Shown here: piece after piece, positions 10,622 through 23,412 of the stretch | Layout: every line of letters starts with the position of its first letter | Numbering within the stretch: position 1 is the stretch's first letter | Assembly (NCBI GenBank): GCA_020809705.1 | Contig: CP085833.1 | Location: 4,588,001-4,652,000 of the forward strand | DNA from: Calonectria ilicicola | Lineage: Eukaryota; Ascomycota; Sordariomycetes; Hypocreales; Nectriaceae | Direction of reading: 5' to 3' | DNA: 64,000 bases | Made by a program: the position numbers and the translations under genes | The notes under the pieces: generated by a model | Told to the model about the DNA's origin: nothing | The model's input: the letters and a program-made list of their open reading frames with translations, nothing else | Database searches by the model: none

Positions 10622-12177
10622 CTAACTATTGAACCACTCTCCTTCATCATCAAGCCTCTCCCCACGCTCAGACGCGATCAAAAGCTCTTGAATTGTCCAA
10701 GGTTTAGGAGTATATCCAGGGACTCCATTAGTATTCTTGAAGAGAGTTCCCTTGACAAGAAAGTTCGCGCATTTCTCATAATTCTCGTAGGCATATTGTT
10801 CTGGATCGTGGTTCACGACCCAGCTACCTACCATCTTTGGCAAAGTGTGGCCATCTTCATTTTGGCCCCAATTAGTCAAATGCCACATCTCACGAGTCTT
10901 GTAACCCATCTTTTGCCCACATGAGACGCGCTCAGCCCTGTGACAGCCGGTCAGTACACATGTTTTGTGGAATCACGATTATTTGTGTAGGAACATGGAA
11001 TTACCTCAAATGATTATGCACCTTTACAGCCAGCGGTATATCGCTTTTCCCGCCTTTCTGTAAGCAGGCGGCTAGCGAGTATCCGTCTTCCAGGGCCATG
11101 GTACCTCCACTAGCTGAGGTAGGCAGAAACGTATGAGCTGCGTCGCCAATTTGAATAATACGAGCTTTCGGAGAGGCCCAGTTATCTCGAGGATTGCGCC
11201 ACATCAGTTTAAAGTCTATAGCCTCACGATTGGGTACGGCGTTGATAATCTCTGAAACGAACGGGAGCCATCCTTTCACATACGGCAAGCATTCGTCAAC
11301 GGACCGCTTGTTCGTCCATGTTTCCTCAGACGTTCCCTCATCCTATACATGGTGTCAGTGAATATCTGTGCCAATTATCTAGTCTCCTGTCAAATACCTT
11401 GTGTGTAACCAGGAAGACCATTGCATCCTTTGACTTGGCTATGATAGCATGCGCTCCTGGCCCGACAACGATGAAACCCTTCTGCTCAGCGTCTCCAAAG
11501 GCTTCAGCCACTGCAGGTCGTTTCATTGCAAGTTCAGCTGGGTAGGTTGCACGGAACAGAGCAAACCCAGAACTTATAGCCTTTTCCTTAAATCCGGAGA
11601 CAATGTTCCAGGATGCGGAGCCAACTCCGTCAGCCGCGACAACAACATCAGCAATGAGCTTTGATCCATTCTCAAGGATTATCCCAGCCTTTTCATCGTC
11701 CTCGAAATAGTCCGAAACCCGATGAGAAAATTCAATAGGAATCCCCAATTTCGCTGCATACTTATGAAAGGCTTGGTGGAGAACAGCGCGACTAATGGTA
11801 AGAGGAAATTCAACATGGCCAAGAACTGTTCCAGTATACGTGCAGATAGTACCATCTTTTCCAAAGTCGAAGTTTGCGCAATACTCCAAGAATCCTGGCC
11901 ACTTTTCAGGGGTACGAAGGGCAGAGGCTTGGATTGTAATCAGATCTCCTATAAAGCTGTTAAACCAAATGTCATCATGGGCGCGGTTCAGAGTCGAATA
12001 CATACCATAGTCATTCGTATCTGATCGGCGTTCAAGAACTTTGACATTGTGTCCCTTGCGGTAGGCTTCAATAGCAAAGCCAAGGCCGGCTATACCGGCA
12101 CCCACAACTAAGATATTAATGCCACTTGGAGGGTCGCGGGGCATAGACAATGCCTGATCGATCAATTTCTCAGCCAT
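10622..12177 (-). CDS. FAD-dependent aromatic monooxygenase (salicylate hydroxylase-like), first copy
   Basis: Group A flavoprotein hydroxylase, expected to use NAD(P)H and O2 to hydroxylate, often with decarboxylation, a phenolic acid. Exons 12177-12006, 11948-11398, 11342-11005 and 10937-10622 give 458 residues. The first intron (12005-11949) is supported because removing it turns an odd insertion into NDYGDLITIQASALR. The FAD-binding motif VVGAGIAGLGFA begins near residue 24. The DG motif is VVVAADGVGS, and the second FAD motif is IIQIGDAAHTFLPTSASGG. The C-terminal extension (WGQNEDGHTLPKMVGSWVVN) is typical of fungal members. No neighbour is close on either side; the rhodopsin-domain gene lies 1.4 kb away. 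The substrate is unknown. Confidence 0.85.
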
Positions 12178-13579
12178 GATGACTTCTAGGATAGATTTCA
12201 GAGATAGATTTCTTGGATTGAATTACTGCGTTGAATTTAAAAGATAGATAGATGTCTGGGCCGGGTTGTTCTCTGTTCTCTAGAATTCGTCTAGTTTGAA
12301 CCGATGTATATAAATATTCTAAACGTCGATCTATTCCAGTTACTCATTTAGATCTGTGGAGTATTTTACGGACTCCCTCTCAATCCGCCCGCTTACCAAA
12401 TCGGCTCGACGTACAAGTGCGCACCGTGCAAGCGGCGTATCAGGAAAGGCATAACCCGGTTTCTGCGACATTGCGGCGAACGGGGCTAATCTTGGATCCG
12501 AGTCCCACATTTACAGCGAGAATTCCTAAAATCCATATTACGAGCGAGCCCTTAGCTCGTAAACAATTATGGTCAGGCTCCGTTGCCCCTCAATCTTCAA
12601 ACTGTTTTCAGATCTTTATTTGGGTACTCCGTAGCCATCAATCAAATTCATATTCGAAACTTTTCTCTAGTTCAGACAAGACGTTATAGCTGGATTGAAT
12701 TGAGATATGTCTCGTCGAGAAGTCAGGGTAAGTGCGATGGCCTAACGTCGGGTTCTGTGGAGGGGTTATGGCCTATTACCTAATACCCTGTTTCGGGCTG
12801 TAGTCCGCGTTTCTGCAAGGATGCTTGCGTGATATTCATCGGTGAGCCGTCTCGAAATAGGGATCAAAGAGTCGTTTTCGTATGCGAGTGTTCGGCTGTA
12901 GATGACCTAATAGCCATTAAGTTTTCTCTTCCAATAACTAACTGCTCGTATCTAATATAAGCCTAAATATATTTGTTGGAAAAACAATTAAAAGTGTTCA
13001 AGATGAGGCATTGATCTGCTGCCTTGCTTGAGCCACCGGGTCTTGTCCCGAAGTGCGCAACTGATTTGAGCAGGAGACTCATCCAGACACCTTGTGATAG
13101 ATGGTTGCAGTCTGGCGGGGTGTGCTGCAGATCCACCTAAGCTAATCCCAGCTCTGTTTCATCGTAATTTGTCATAACCACAGGCAAAGATATATTAGAA
13201 GACTTCGAAAGCCCGGGTCAGTCATATGTGTAATGAGACCCCCGGAGTGCGAACTTCTTTGAGAGGGCCCACATCGGTGGGATAACCGACTACGTTGCAG
13301 CAGGGTCCTGTTTAAATAGCTCGCTTCGATGAGGTTCTTGTATGGCGTTGCCCGTAGTGGGTAGAGGGCCATCACAAAATCTACGCACACTGATCATCTT
13401 ATGGCCCAGCCAATGTAATTCGCCAATAAAATTCGCAATCGTGCCAAACAGCACCCTCAATCCTTCAACGGCTAAAGCGAGAACATTGAAGCACTACTGG
13501 ATATATGGATTAAATGAAACAGCGGTATGACATTATTATTGGTAAATCAGAATACGCCCCCATCCCATGCTCTTGCCTC
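12178..13579. other. Gene-free stretch upstream of the first flavoprotein
   Basis: About 1.4 kb with no credible gene. A TATA-like ATATAAATATT sits at about 12307-12318, roughly 130 bases upstream of the flavoprotein start. A short zinc-cluster-like frame at about 12418 is discussed under rejected items. Confidence 0.4.
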
Positions 13580-14954
13580 TCAACTACCTTCTACTTCCCT
13601 GTCGCTTCCTACTTTTATTGCTATTAATTGAACATTATGAAAACTTGAACTCCCTGTTTCATCCACAGAATCTAAGCGGTAATGAGAGGAGTGACTTGGA
13701 TGATGATCGTCCTTGGATTGTAAATGCAGGGCTCGATCCAAGTCATTTGCCATCGCCGCACCTCTTAATACTGATCTTGAATGTGCCGTACATGCGAGAC
13801 TATTTGAATTTTGCGAGTAGCCTGCCCTATTCTTTGACGCGAAGTATGGTCCCAGACTCGGTAAGGATGCCACTAAAACGGCAATAGTACAATCAAGGTT
13901 GCCATATAGCTCTATCACGTTGTCAGTTTGGTCAATTTAATTGCCTTTCAAAGAGATCCATCACTGATATTCCGGCTAAGTGTACATACCAATTGATGTA
14001 ATGTGAAGGGTTTGATGCTGTACTGAGATTTGAATGACGACAAAGCGAAACACACAAACCCCAATATCTATGATTCCCAGGAGAAATGTACAGTATACGC
14101 CAATCTTGAGCTTCTTTTGCAGTTTCATGTCGGAAACGATAAGTCCGGGGAGAACAAACACTGCTGGATTTAGTTCACGATTTTGGTACAACTGCAACTT
14201 CACACACACCTAAAACATCTCCAAACAAATGCAAAGCCCAGGCGACTTGGAATACTATCATCAAGTCTGAAGCCTGACAATAGGGTTTAAAACTAGCTGA
14301 CCTGACCAAGTGTGTTAGTAAACGAAGAATTTTAATGTGCTTCCCATAAAAACCCACCAGTTGCGCTGAAGTGGAAGACAGATCAGAAACTGAAGTAATA
14401 TGGACACTATATAAGCGCAAATAACGAACCCGACTGTAGTCCAAAGAAATATCCTTCTTTTTTCCATGAAATGTGGGATTGATTGTCGGTATATCTCGAG
14501 CAGGGTTCCTTTGGCCAAGTAGAAGGCCGTTATATAAGGAAAGTAAGAAATCCAGAATAACTAAATAGGATGATGTCTTGATTAGCAATAGTTTTAAATG
14601 ATCTCCATGATAGACACGCATACCTTTTGTAATAATTCTACATCCTCAGCACTACCGTTGTAGCCTTCCAGCGTAGTCAACACGTGAGGTTCCAAAGCAC
14701 CCATTTGATGGAACTTGATATCAAAGGAACAATTGGCAGCTGCTGATATTAAAGCACCGCAGATGAGTATGTCATTTAGTAAAAGTCTTCTCTTCTGTAT
14801 CCTGAGGCGCAAGTTTAAACGCGCAGCAACAGCTAGGGTGGCTATGCCCAGGATGGTCCATTCAGTCGCCTAATATCACCACAGTGAGCAGAAATCATCG
14901 AGCAGCCGGAAGCCATACTATAACCGCCCCAGGACCAGGAGCAAGAGGAGCCAT
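13580..14954 (-). CDS. Fungal rhodopsin-domain integral membrane protein
   Basis: Seven-transmembrane-type membrane protein of the fungal rhodopsin/PTH11-like group, whose members are thought to act as receptors or sensors. I start it at the ATG at 14954 (MAPLAPGPGAVI) with an intron at 14918-14870. The next exon gives ATEWTILGIATLAVAARL. Hydrophobic segments follow: LLNDILICGALISAA, WISYFPYITAFYLAKGTLL, IFLWTTVGFVICAYIVSILL, MIVFQVAWALHLFGDVLG, VFVLPGLIVS, IGVYCTFLLGIIDIGVCVFR and TIAVLVASLPSLGPYF. The order, the LCLPLQRNW-type motif after the fourth and the ELYGNLDC entry to the last match the family. Several short introns interrupt it, and the tail is serine and histidine rich. Function here is unknown; sensing an extracellular compound is possible. 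Confidence 0.8.
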
Positions 14955-15892
14955 AGTCTCAGGCCCTATACATCACAGTTTATCGTGCGGGGCAAAAGAA
15001 ATGGATAGATCAAGGGCATCTGAGGCGCAGGTACGAGGTTGCTAAGTGTTTTGTTCAGATTCGCTGGTTTGGTTGCGGGGAAATGCGGCCGATGAAATCA
15101 TGACTATCAGCGTGGTGACATTTAATTTAACTGACTTGGATACGTGGTATTAGGCTCGAGGCTAGACCGATCGATGGTGATTTAGCTGGAAGCTTCAAAC
15201 GAATGCGGTGCTGTTTTGGTACTAGCGAGTGGTGGATTTTGAGGGAATGCAATGGTAATAACCGGTTTCGGTTAGGCACTTGCAGAACAGTGAACGATAT
15301 CCAAGGTGGTATGAATCATGAACTTTGAATTGATAGGCCAAAACAATCCAAGCACTGTTTGAAGAGTAGCCAAGGCAACTGATAATTTGCATGCCAAATT
15401 TGTGGTAAATATGGTGTAGTCGCTTTGACTTGACGTGTATCATATTGAGGCTTCTCCGCAGTATCGTTGAATTGATAAATCAAGACGATAATGATGTCTA
15501 AGGGTCTAATTGGCAGCATTCTGTCGCGTATTGTTTTAACATTGCTACTTGCGCCAGGGTGAAATTTAGGAACCATGAATCATACAACGTATGTTTAATC
15601 CCTCGCCGTGGAGAGATTTCTTCGGTTGGATAATAAATAAAATAGAAAAATAAAAATCGCAGAAAAGAAGAAATATCCCTATGGCGGTTAAGAGCCCGAT
15701 GGTTAAGACGTTTTAACCCGCGCCTGTGCAGATAAATGTAGGGTAGGCTGCATTTTGGAGGAGAAAAGTTTGGCGTCAAGTCCAAGTGGGTCCACCGTTT
15801 TGCAAATCGCCACACGTTCAAATTGAGGTGGGACAGATTAAAGCCGGCGGTCAAGACACCCTGTTGCTGAACAACAAGGTATCCATTGTATA
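14955..15892. other. Gene-free divergent spacer between rhodopsin-domain gene and first regulator
   Basis: About 940 bases. Short minus-strand frames here lack domain character. It should contain both outward promoters. I see no strong repeat or motif. Confidence 0.4.
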
Positions 15893-17993
15893 ATGAGGGC
15901 TGTGATTGCTTGTAATCGGTAAGCTCAACCTTTCTCGAAAGTGCGCTGCGTATTAACTGGTGATGTAGATGCAGGTGGGGTTATCTCTCCCCGCCCCTTT
16001 CATCTTCCTCGGTACAACTAACCCGTCTCCCAGGAGGTCCAAGGTGAAATGCAAGCACCGTGGTCAAGGACCCTGTGCAGGTTGTGAGAAAAGCGGCCAT
16101 GTGAATACATGCGTCTTGACTGGCCCAGAGATTGGCGCCAGTTCTCCAAAGCAACACCTGTGGACTACCAAGCGAAGGCGATTGACTCGTACCAATGACT
16201 TGGGGGCAACTGGAGCCTCTGCTGCAATCCCTGCGGACGATAGTATAAAAAGCGCATTCCTACGGATCCCACCATCTACGTTATTGAAGGCTGTCAAAAA
16301 TGCTCAGTCTCAATTTCCTGAACTCGGATTTCTTCATCCCACCGACCTTGACTATGACATCGCGAGTCTGAGTGAGGGAGCCATGTTGCGGCTGTTCGCA
16401 CTGTCTGCGATGTCGAACCGCTATTCCGACAACTCAGCTGCCGCCATCGATCTAAATCATGAATCCCTTCTACTACGCGAGCTGCATAAACATCTTGCGA
16501 GTCCACCAAATCTGTGTATTATTCAAACATTTCTGATTTTATCGCTGTGCAATTGGGGTGATGGCGATGGCTTCAATGCTTGGATGCATGCCGGAATCGC
16601 TTCAAGAATGGCACAAGGACTACTTAGTCCTAAACTTTCTTCCATTGGAATAAAGACACTCTCGGAAATGGAAAAGAGGACCTTGTGGTCGTGCTTTTCC
16701 ATAGACAAACTACTAAGTTGTGGGAAACGCCGTCCAGCCATGTTTGACTTGCACAGCATGGACCTTCCTTTACCATCAAATGATACTGATTTTGTTTTCA
16801 CCGATGGGAGGACAGCAATGCATATGCCAAGCCAAATTCTAGGTACAACCACGACGGAATATGGAACTGACCATATTTTCTTGCTCGTTGTAAAAGGTCT
16901 TCACAATTGGTCCAAAGTGCATTCTTGGACCGCGGAAGGTGGGCGGAGACAGCCTGGAATGGCAGAACTGAACGAATGCCCGTGGCGGAAGTCCTCGTCC
17001 TGGAACCGCATGAAAGAAAGTATACAGGAATGGAGAGAATGCCAGAGTATACGGCTGAGATACCCAGATTCAACTGTGGCCTCGCATGCCCACGTGAAAC
17101 AAGCAGAGAGATTCGGCCATATAAATCTCATTTATTATGTGAGGTAGGATAATGGTTTTCTCTGGCCTATCTATACTATGTTCATAACTAATCTGAGCAG
17201 CATGGTATTTTTACGCCGCGAATATATCCCATTTTTTCCTGTTGGAGAAATCAAGCCAAAGGGTCCAATTGAGGCGCCACTTCTCAAAGCCACCAGCCCA
17301 GACGCATTCTGGACTACAAACCTGGCTGAACTCTTTTACTGCGCCACTCAAATATCCAATATTCTCAGAGATTTGAGACGGTTTGGTGTGACTTTACGCA
17401 CTCCGTTTTCTGGACTCTGTGCATTTACATCAATCCTAACAAACCTGTACGCCTCCTCGTTCCCATCTTACATGGAATTTTCACAGGACCAGGTGGACCA
17501 AGCTGCAGCACAAGCGGAAGAAAGTATGAACGATCTCCGAGAGATTGGGCGGGTTTGGAAGATTGCAAATGAGTGGGTTGAAGTGGCAAATACAGCCAAG
17601 AGTCTCTTCCATCGAGTGACGACAAATAATGGAGAGCCAGTGAAGAAATCAAGATATGATTATCCTGACTTGGAGGACTCTATAAACATGGCACCACTTA
17701 AGGGAATGCCTAAACCTACATTTTCCAGCCCAGCCTCAGTTTCGATGGCAACAAATCTCGAAAACTCGGACTCTCCAGTGCCAGGCAGTGTGGACACGAG
17801 ACACTCGGACGAAATTCGGATGGGGTCACCCAGACGGAATCTAGACCCGCTGGCAAAATTTCCAGATGAAGGGATGGATGAAGATGAGTGGAGGCGTTGG
17901 TTGTTGTGGGATGACCCCCATCTACTCTCAACGGTAATGGACCCGAGCCTTAGCCTGGAGGAGCCTCAAACCGGAGAGAATGTAATTCCGTAG
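15893..17993 (+). CDS. Fungal Zn2Cys6-like transcription factor with incomplete zinc cluster
   Basis: Regulator with a fungal transcription-factor domain. I extend the gene upstream to the ATG at 15893. Exon 15893-15918 encodes MRAVIACNR and joins 16034-17143 and 17201-17993, giving 642 residues. The joined N-terminus reads ACNRRSKVKCKHRGQGPCAG, then CEKSGHVNTC. That is a zinc cluster with Cys7, 15, 23, 26 and 35, but the usual second Cys and its neighbour are missing exactly at the intron junction. The middle-domain marks are clear: LCNWGDGDGFNAWMHAGIAS, RMAQGL, EKRTLWSCFSIDKLLSCGKR and HREYIPF-like LRREYIPFFP. Either the splice model misses a micro-exon or the finger is genuinely altered. 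It lies between the rhodopsin-domain and transporter genes. Confidence 0.78.
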
Positions 17994-18306
17994 GTTGAAG
18001 ATGAATGCCATTAATAATCATACACTACTATTAAGGCTTTCGTTTAGCTTTTGGTTACTTATTTGACATATTTGGACAAAGTTTAATCACATATGCGATT
18101 GCACGTTGAAATATCTGGCCAGCAAAGTCTCATCTCATTTTCTACGATTATAAATGTGCCCATAATGAATTAGCCGCAGTATATACTACGACCGTTTATT
18201 TTCAATATTAAAGATATGTTGGGGGATAAAAATCAAATACAGTACCAAATCTTGTGCAACTCAGCACGCAAATTCACGCCGTCTTTACGCGACGCTTCAG
18301 ACCTAG
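17994..18306. other. Convergent 3' spacer
   Basis: About 310 AT-rich bases between the 3' ends of the regulator and the transporter. Nothing beyond likely 3' untranslated sequence is visible. Confidence 0.4.
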
Positions 18307-20238
18307 TCAAGCAGAGGTTTGTGATCTCTTCTTCTTGAGGCTTTCTCCATCTGCCATGTCGTATCCTTCACGGCTGGTGACCCTAACACCATCTGTAGTT
18401 GCCATTTGTTCGAAGATTTCATCCACCTCTTCAAGGCTCTTGCCCTTGGTTTCGACGAATAGCCACCACACGACAACCAGAATGACAACATTCCAGCTAG
18501 CGTTGATGATATAGTATCTCCAAGATATGTTCTCGATCGCGAGGGGCGCGGTATAGAGGTTCAGGAAGCTGAATGCGTAACCAATGGACTGAGCGACCAC
18601 CACTCCTTTGGCACGCTGGGAGTATCGTAGAACTTCGGGTGGGTATGTGTAACCGAGAATCATCCTATATTTTGGTTAGAAAATACAAAAGACCAAGTAT
18701 TGGGTGGCAAAAACGTACCAGCTAGTGGATACTGCGAACAAACACAAAGCCACAACGATGAGCGCTGCAATAGAATATCCTTTATTGGAGGTATTCACTT
18801 CTGTCAAATGCGTAAAGACAGCGAGCAGGGCTAGTAAGATTATAGTGGCTGCAGTGCCAGCGACTAAACAAGTTATTAGCATCAATCGATCCGATCTGAA
18901 ATGAAAGGGAGGGGGTATTACTGAATGGCTTTCGTCGACCAACTTTATCGATAATAAAAACACCTGCTATGCTAGAAAATGCCTTCCACAAGAGCAATCC
19001 CATGTTAATCAAGAGAATGTCTCGTCGATCGGAAATACCGAGCGTTCTGATGATCGAAGATGAGAAATATCTACAGGCAGGTGTGAGTCAGAAGTCATAC
19101 ATGAGAAAGAATGATTCCAAAACCTACAGGATCATGTTGCCACCAAGAATTTGATAAAAGATATTGGCCAATACGGCGATGCCGAATCTCTTGCGATTGG
19201 GTGCTACCATAAGTTAGACAGCTAGAACTCAGAAGGTCCAAATTGGAAATACGCACCTGGTGAAATCAATTCCATCCAGCCTCCGTCATTGTTCCTCTCA
19301 TATTCTAGAGTGGTCATTATCTCTTCTTTCTCCTTAACAACAATCGGGTCTTCAGCATTGCCATCTGCGTGGAGTCGAGCAAGAATCTCTGTTGCCTATT
19401 TGAAAATTAGCTAATAGTTGATATCCAACGCGCTCACTTTAATCTACCTTTTGCTCATGTCCCTTATACAAAAGCCAACGAGGACTTTCATCAACGAAAG
19501 GCAAAATGCATAGGGAGATTATGGATGGCACCGCCTCGCCCTTTACGCATGGCGTTAGTTAAATAAGTAAATATGATCCGGAATACTCACCAACACAATT
19601 CCTCTCCAACCCCAATTACCCTTTTTGTCGTAGATTCCCAGCATGATACATGTCACAATGAATGATGTGAAGGGAATTGCGATAAGAACGGAGCCCGAAA
19701 GGATCGCTCGATACCTGGCTGATGACAACTCCATAACCCACATGGGAGCAATAGAACCGTTGATCAGAGTGGCGAAACCGACAATGAAGCGGCCGATGAC
19801 AAACTGGGCAACTTTAACAAGTCAGTATGGGCTAATATGCACACAGGAAATTTCAAGCGTTGATTACTCTTTGTTGAAGAACCCTGGAGAATAACTCCGA
19901 CTATGATGCAGACGGAGCCCAAAGCCAAACCCGCCTTTCGGCCCCAACGGTCGACGATAGGACCAACGATAGGCCCACCAAAGACGGATCCAGCGCTCAC
20001 GATGGCGGCGTTGAGGCCATTAAGGCCGCTAGTTAGTTTGAAATCTGTATAAGAGCGCAAGCAAGTCAGAACGCGTTGTTGGCTTGGGAAGTCCACTCGA
20101 CTAACATTTTTGATATGGCTCAACTGCGTTGAGATTATTGATCATGCCGGCATCGTAGGATAAAATGCAAATGTTTAACATGGCCACGAGCAACATGAGT
20201 ACGTGCGAAAGCACCGGGCCAAAATTCTTGGCCGCCAT
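18307..20238 (-). CDS. MFS transporter, sugar-porter family
   Basis: Twelve-helix proton-coupled permease. I start it at the ATG at 20238 (MAAKNFGPVLSHVLMLLVAM) and read through about eight short introns to the stop at 18307. Family motifs appear in order: YDAGMINN, DRWGRKAGLALG (loop 2-3), RFIVGFA-type segment, YRAILSG, DESPRWLLYKG, DKVGRRKPF (loop 8-9), YPPEVLRYSQRAKG and the C-terminal VETKGKSLEEVDEIFEQ. These are the sugar-porter signatures rather than drug-antiporter ones. Fungal members of this group carry hexoses, quinate, myo-inositol or related polyols and acids. In this setting it may import the substrate of the neighbouring oxidative genes, but specificity cannot be read. The exon count is approximate. 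Confidence 0.83.
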
Positions 20239-21955
20239 GGTCACGAAGATTGGAGGGGGGGCAGCAGATTCTTTCCTTGGGTTGACGTTGAATCACGGCA
20301 CAGGACAGGTAAGAAAAACTTTGCACGGAAAGTCTTGTTGGGGAACAACCCTATATGCTAGGGTTATTTGTATGGCTGCGTGATGCTCCCCGTATGCCCA
20401 GGGCATAGTATCAGCGAGGTACAAGCGAAGATACGTGACTCCCGGGGTTCGCGGTGGCAATGCCGCTCCCTCCCCCCCTTTACGTGACAAGAATTGAAAC
20501 TCGCAGATTCACTCTCAGCCTCCGTTTCGATTGTGGGTCACCAGCCAGTGTCAAGCTAGGATCATCTTGGTCTAGCGTGATGCGGAGTCACCGTGCGTCC
20601 GGGATCCCGGTGGTGCAACACTGGATGGAATGCTACGGCGCATGAGATGAGTTTGGACACAGCCATCTTTGGCCTATGCGCCTGTGGCCAGGCTCCCCTG
20701 AGCCCTCCCACCTGAGTCCACGCCAGCTGTGTGTCGCGTATCGTCGGTACCATTTCCCGAGGCCTCAGATTCCCCCATTTCCTTGGTGACCGGGGCCCTC
20801 GGCCGAGCAAAAACGATATACTCTGCCAATTCCCCCTCACACACGCACGCCCCCGCGTTCGTCGTCTTTTCCAATTTAGGACTCGGCATGCGAAATGAAG
20901 ATTAAGGGTTTTTTGCTGATTGGGTAGGCTCGCATTGGACATCAATCGCCGGTTGCCTCGGGTTTGGGCCCATGCCGACCTCAGGGCGTTCCTCACAATA
21001 CCATGCGCACCAGCGATGCCGTCTCGGCAAAATGAACCCGCCTATGCGTCACGAGTTCGTACGAAGGAGAAAATAGCGATGCGATTTGGTGTACGGTCCA
21101 GGGAAATGCGACGATCCCGCATCTCTATTTGCCGTTTGACGAAAAATGAGGCCGAGCAACACCGAAAATCCTGGTATTCTGCGGGAAGAGAAGCAACGAG
21201 CGGTCTATCACGATCCATGTTGGGTTCTCCGCAAAATTATACAGTTCATTTTTCAATGTACGTAATTGTACGAAAAAGGAGTCCATTTTACCTTGGTTTA
21301 ATTGTGATTGTCAGCTTTATGAAAGTAAATCTGTCATCCTTCTGTAAAACCCAGCTTGCACACCACATAACACTATAAATAGGACAAATTGCGCACTGAA
21401 GAGAATCTAAAGGATCATCTTAATTTATGTGATAGATTGGAAATTAGCTAGTTTACAGAGATCAGTCTTTTAAGAGAATACTATTCTCCAGGGGAGCAAC
21501 TCAAATGCGATTCTACCGGACATGAATTAAATGATGGAGGAACGAAATTGGGCTCATCCCCATACAATCTCACATTGAGAATGGAGCCTTGAGTCGGAAA
21601 GAAGCTGCACCACGTTGTCAGTGACGGCGTGTTAAATAGCTTCCCTCTTGATGGCAAGTCGTAGATGGAGTAGTCAGGAATAACATCATTGCTTGGGAAA
21701 GTAAATGCAAAAAGACTTTATTGAAGTAGCATGAAAATCTATATAAGAATATTGCAATCCTCAAGGGAAATATGGACGGCGTGCCAAATATCCCTTGTGA
21801 GATCCCTTTGTGTGCCAAAAGGATTCTTACCATATCTCAAACTCTATGAAGGTCATTGTCTTGATCATCATGGGTTATGGAAAAGATAAGATTCAATACT
21901 GCAGGACGATTGACAAAGGCGATTTAAACCCGCCATGCCCGCCTTGGTTGAGATT
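20239..21955. other. Long gene-free stretch upstream of the transporter
   Basis: About 1.7 kb. The first half is GC-rich (around 20400-21100), the second half AT-rich. I see no credible coding region. It carries the CTCGGCCGAG motif at 20798 about 560 bases upstream of the transporter start; the rest may be relic sequence. Confidence 0.4.
20798..20815. promoter_or_regulatory. CTCGGCCGAG palindrome followed by CAAAAACG (putative regulator site)
   Basis: A ten-base palindrome with a CGGCCG core. The stretch CGGCCGAGCAAAAACG is identical to one at 49321 in the flavin-reductase/cupin promoter. CGG half-sites are the usual targets of Zn2Cys6 regulators. Binding is inferred. Confidence 0.45.
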
Positions 21956-23412
21956 TTACCAAAATCCACCAGCGGGTGGAGGTACAGCAACATCGTCTAG
22001 ATGTCCTGTAACGCCGTTCTTGATATCCTCTGCGACCTTTGGAAACTGCTCTCGGGCCCACTCCAATGGGTCCCAAGGCTTGAGCTTTGGGAATCGCTTC
22101 TTAGCCCACTCCTCTGGGTTTGCCTCAATATCGTCCCAGGGAATCTTGTAAAAGGCGTCACGATTCTGCTGACCACTCTTATGCACCGCATTCGATCTGT
22201 GATAACGAATTCTCTGGGTGGCTTCTAGGGCCAGCTTGACATCGGAACCTGCCGAATCTAGACAGTAAGCTAGTGTAGCGGCGTCCTCTAGCGCCTGGGA
22301 CGCTCCTTGACCAGCGGTTGGGAGATTGGCATGAGCTGCATCACCGATGAGAATGGTGCGACCGCCCTTGCTAACCCATTTATCAATGGTCGGACGATAA
22401 ACAAGCTTGAAGTCAATAGTCTTTCCGACTGGTGTGATGTCAAAGAGAGCTTGAGCGTCTTCCCCGGTGAAGTCTTTCATCCACTTTGCCAAATGCTCTC
22501 TCTCTGCGATATTGGACCATGACTCAGTGGATTCCTTGTCATCCTACTCAAATTTGGCGTCGTTAGCATTCACACCATATAGTTGATTAGCCGCCACTAA
22601 CCGGATGAACCAGAACCCAGGCAATATCCTGGCACTGGTTCCACACAAAGACCATCAGACTCAAGTTGTCATACATCCAGAATCTGACCGTATCATGATC
22701 TGGGTGGTAGAGACCTTGAAGCTTGGGGTGATTTCTCATGGCTTCATCAGTCTTGAAAAAGCTGCGGAAAACAGCCCAGCCGCTGTATGTCTCATCTTTG
22801 TTGTCATCATTGATATTAAGGACCTTGCTTCGTGCAATAGAGCGCGGGCCATCTGCAGCGATGACACAGTCACCCCAGAGAGTTTCACCGGTCGACAACA
22901 CTACTCCCGCACGGCCATCCTCCTCGAGATAATCAACAACCGCTATGCCGACCCTAATATCCTCAACAAGAGTCTTTGCATAAGCGAGAAAGATGGAGTG
23001 AATTTTTCCGCGGTGACCAGCATAAGTAATGTTGTGTTCCGTGCCATCTCTCGCCCAAGGCACATGAGTGATAAATTTGCCGTCATACTTGCAGAGCTCC
23101 ATGGTTCGGATTTTTCCACAGCCAGTGTCATGAATCTGCTGACCAACCTTGCCATTGTCCCACCGGTGAATGATGCGCCCGGCATTGGGGAAGAAATCGA
23201 GAATGTCTAAGATGATGACTGTTAGATACAACATGGTTCTGCGAACAAGGCGGGGCCCAAGACAGGGAATAATGACCTCCTTGGCTATTGGAATCGGGAT
23301 ATTTCTCAATTACGGTGACATCCATTCCGCGTTGGGCACATTCAATCGCTGCTGCCAGGCCGCCGAAGCCAGCCCCAACAATGATGATCCTCAATCCCTT
23401 GTTTGACGTCAT
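21956..23412 (-). CDS. FAD-dependent aromatic monooxygenase (salicylate hydroxylase-like), second copy
   Basis: Flavoprotein hydroxylase of the same broad family as the copies at 10.6 and 25.6 kb, but clearly different in sequence. Exons 23412-23277, 23206-22602 and 22543-21956 give 442 residues. The ATG at 23412 (MTSNKGLRIII) is used; the longer frame starts with TTG. The nucleotide-binding motif IIIVGAGFGGLAAA is at residues 10-23. The DG motif is CVIAADGPRS and the second FAD motif is TILIGDAAHANLPTAGQGAS. The join at the second intron gives VLVHPDDKESTESW. The C-terminus is proline-rich (VPPPAGGFW). It is head to head with the PLP-enzyme gene across 481 bases, so the two probably share control. 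The substrate is unknown. Confidence 0.85.

Noticed and set aside
12418..12490. Plus-strand frame reading CAPCKRRIRKG then RHCGERG, like a zinc cluster
   Set aside because: Only three of six cysteines, a stop soon after and no transcription-factor domain downstream; probably chance or a very old remnant.
15969..16040. ATG at 15969 as start of the first regulator
   Set aside because: It would replace the first zinc-cluster Cys with intron-like sequence; the upstream exon at 15893 with a good donor gives a better, though still incomplete, zinc cluster.
20920..21378. 152-residue plus-strand frame
   Set aside because: Arginine-rich composition without motif or splice partner; typical noise in a GC-rich spacer.
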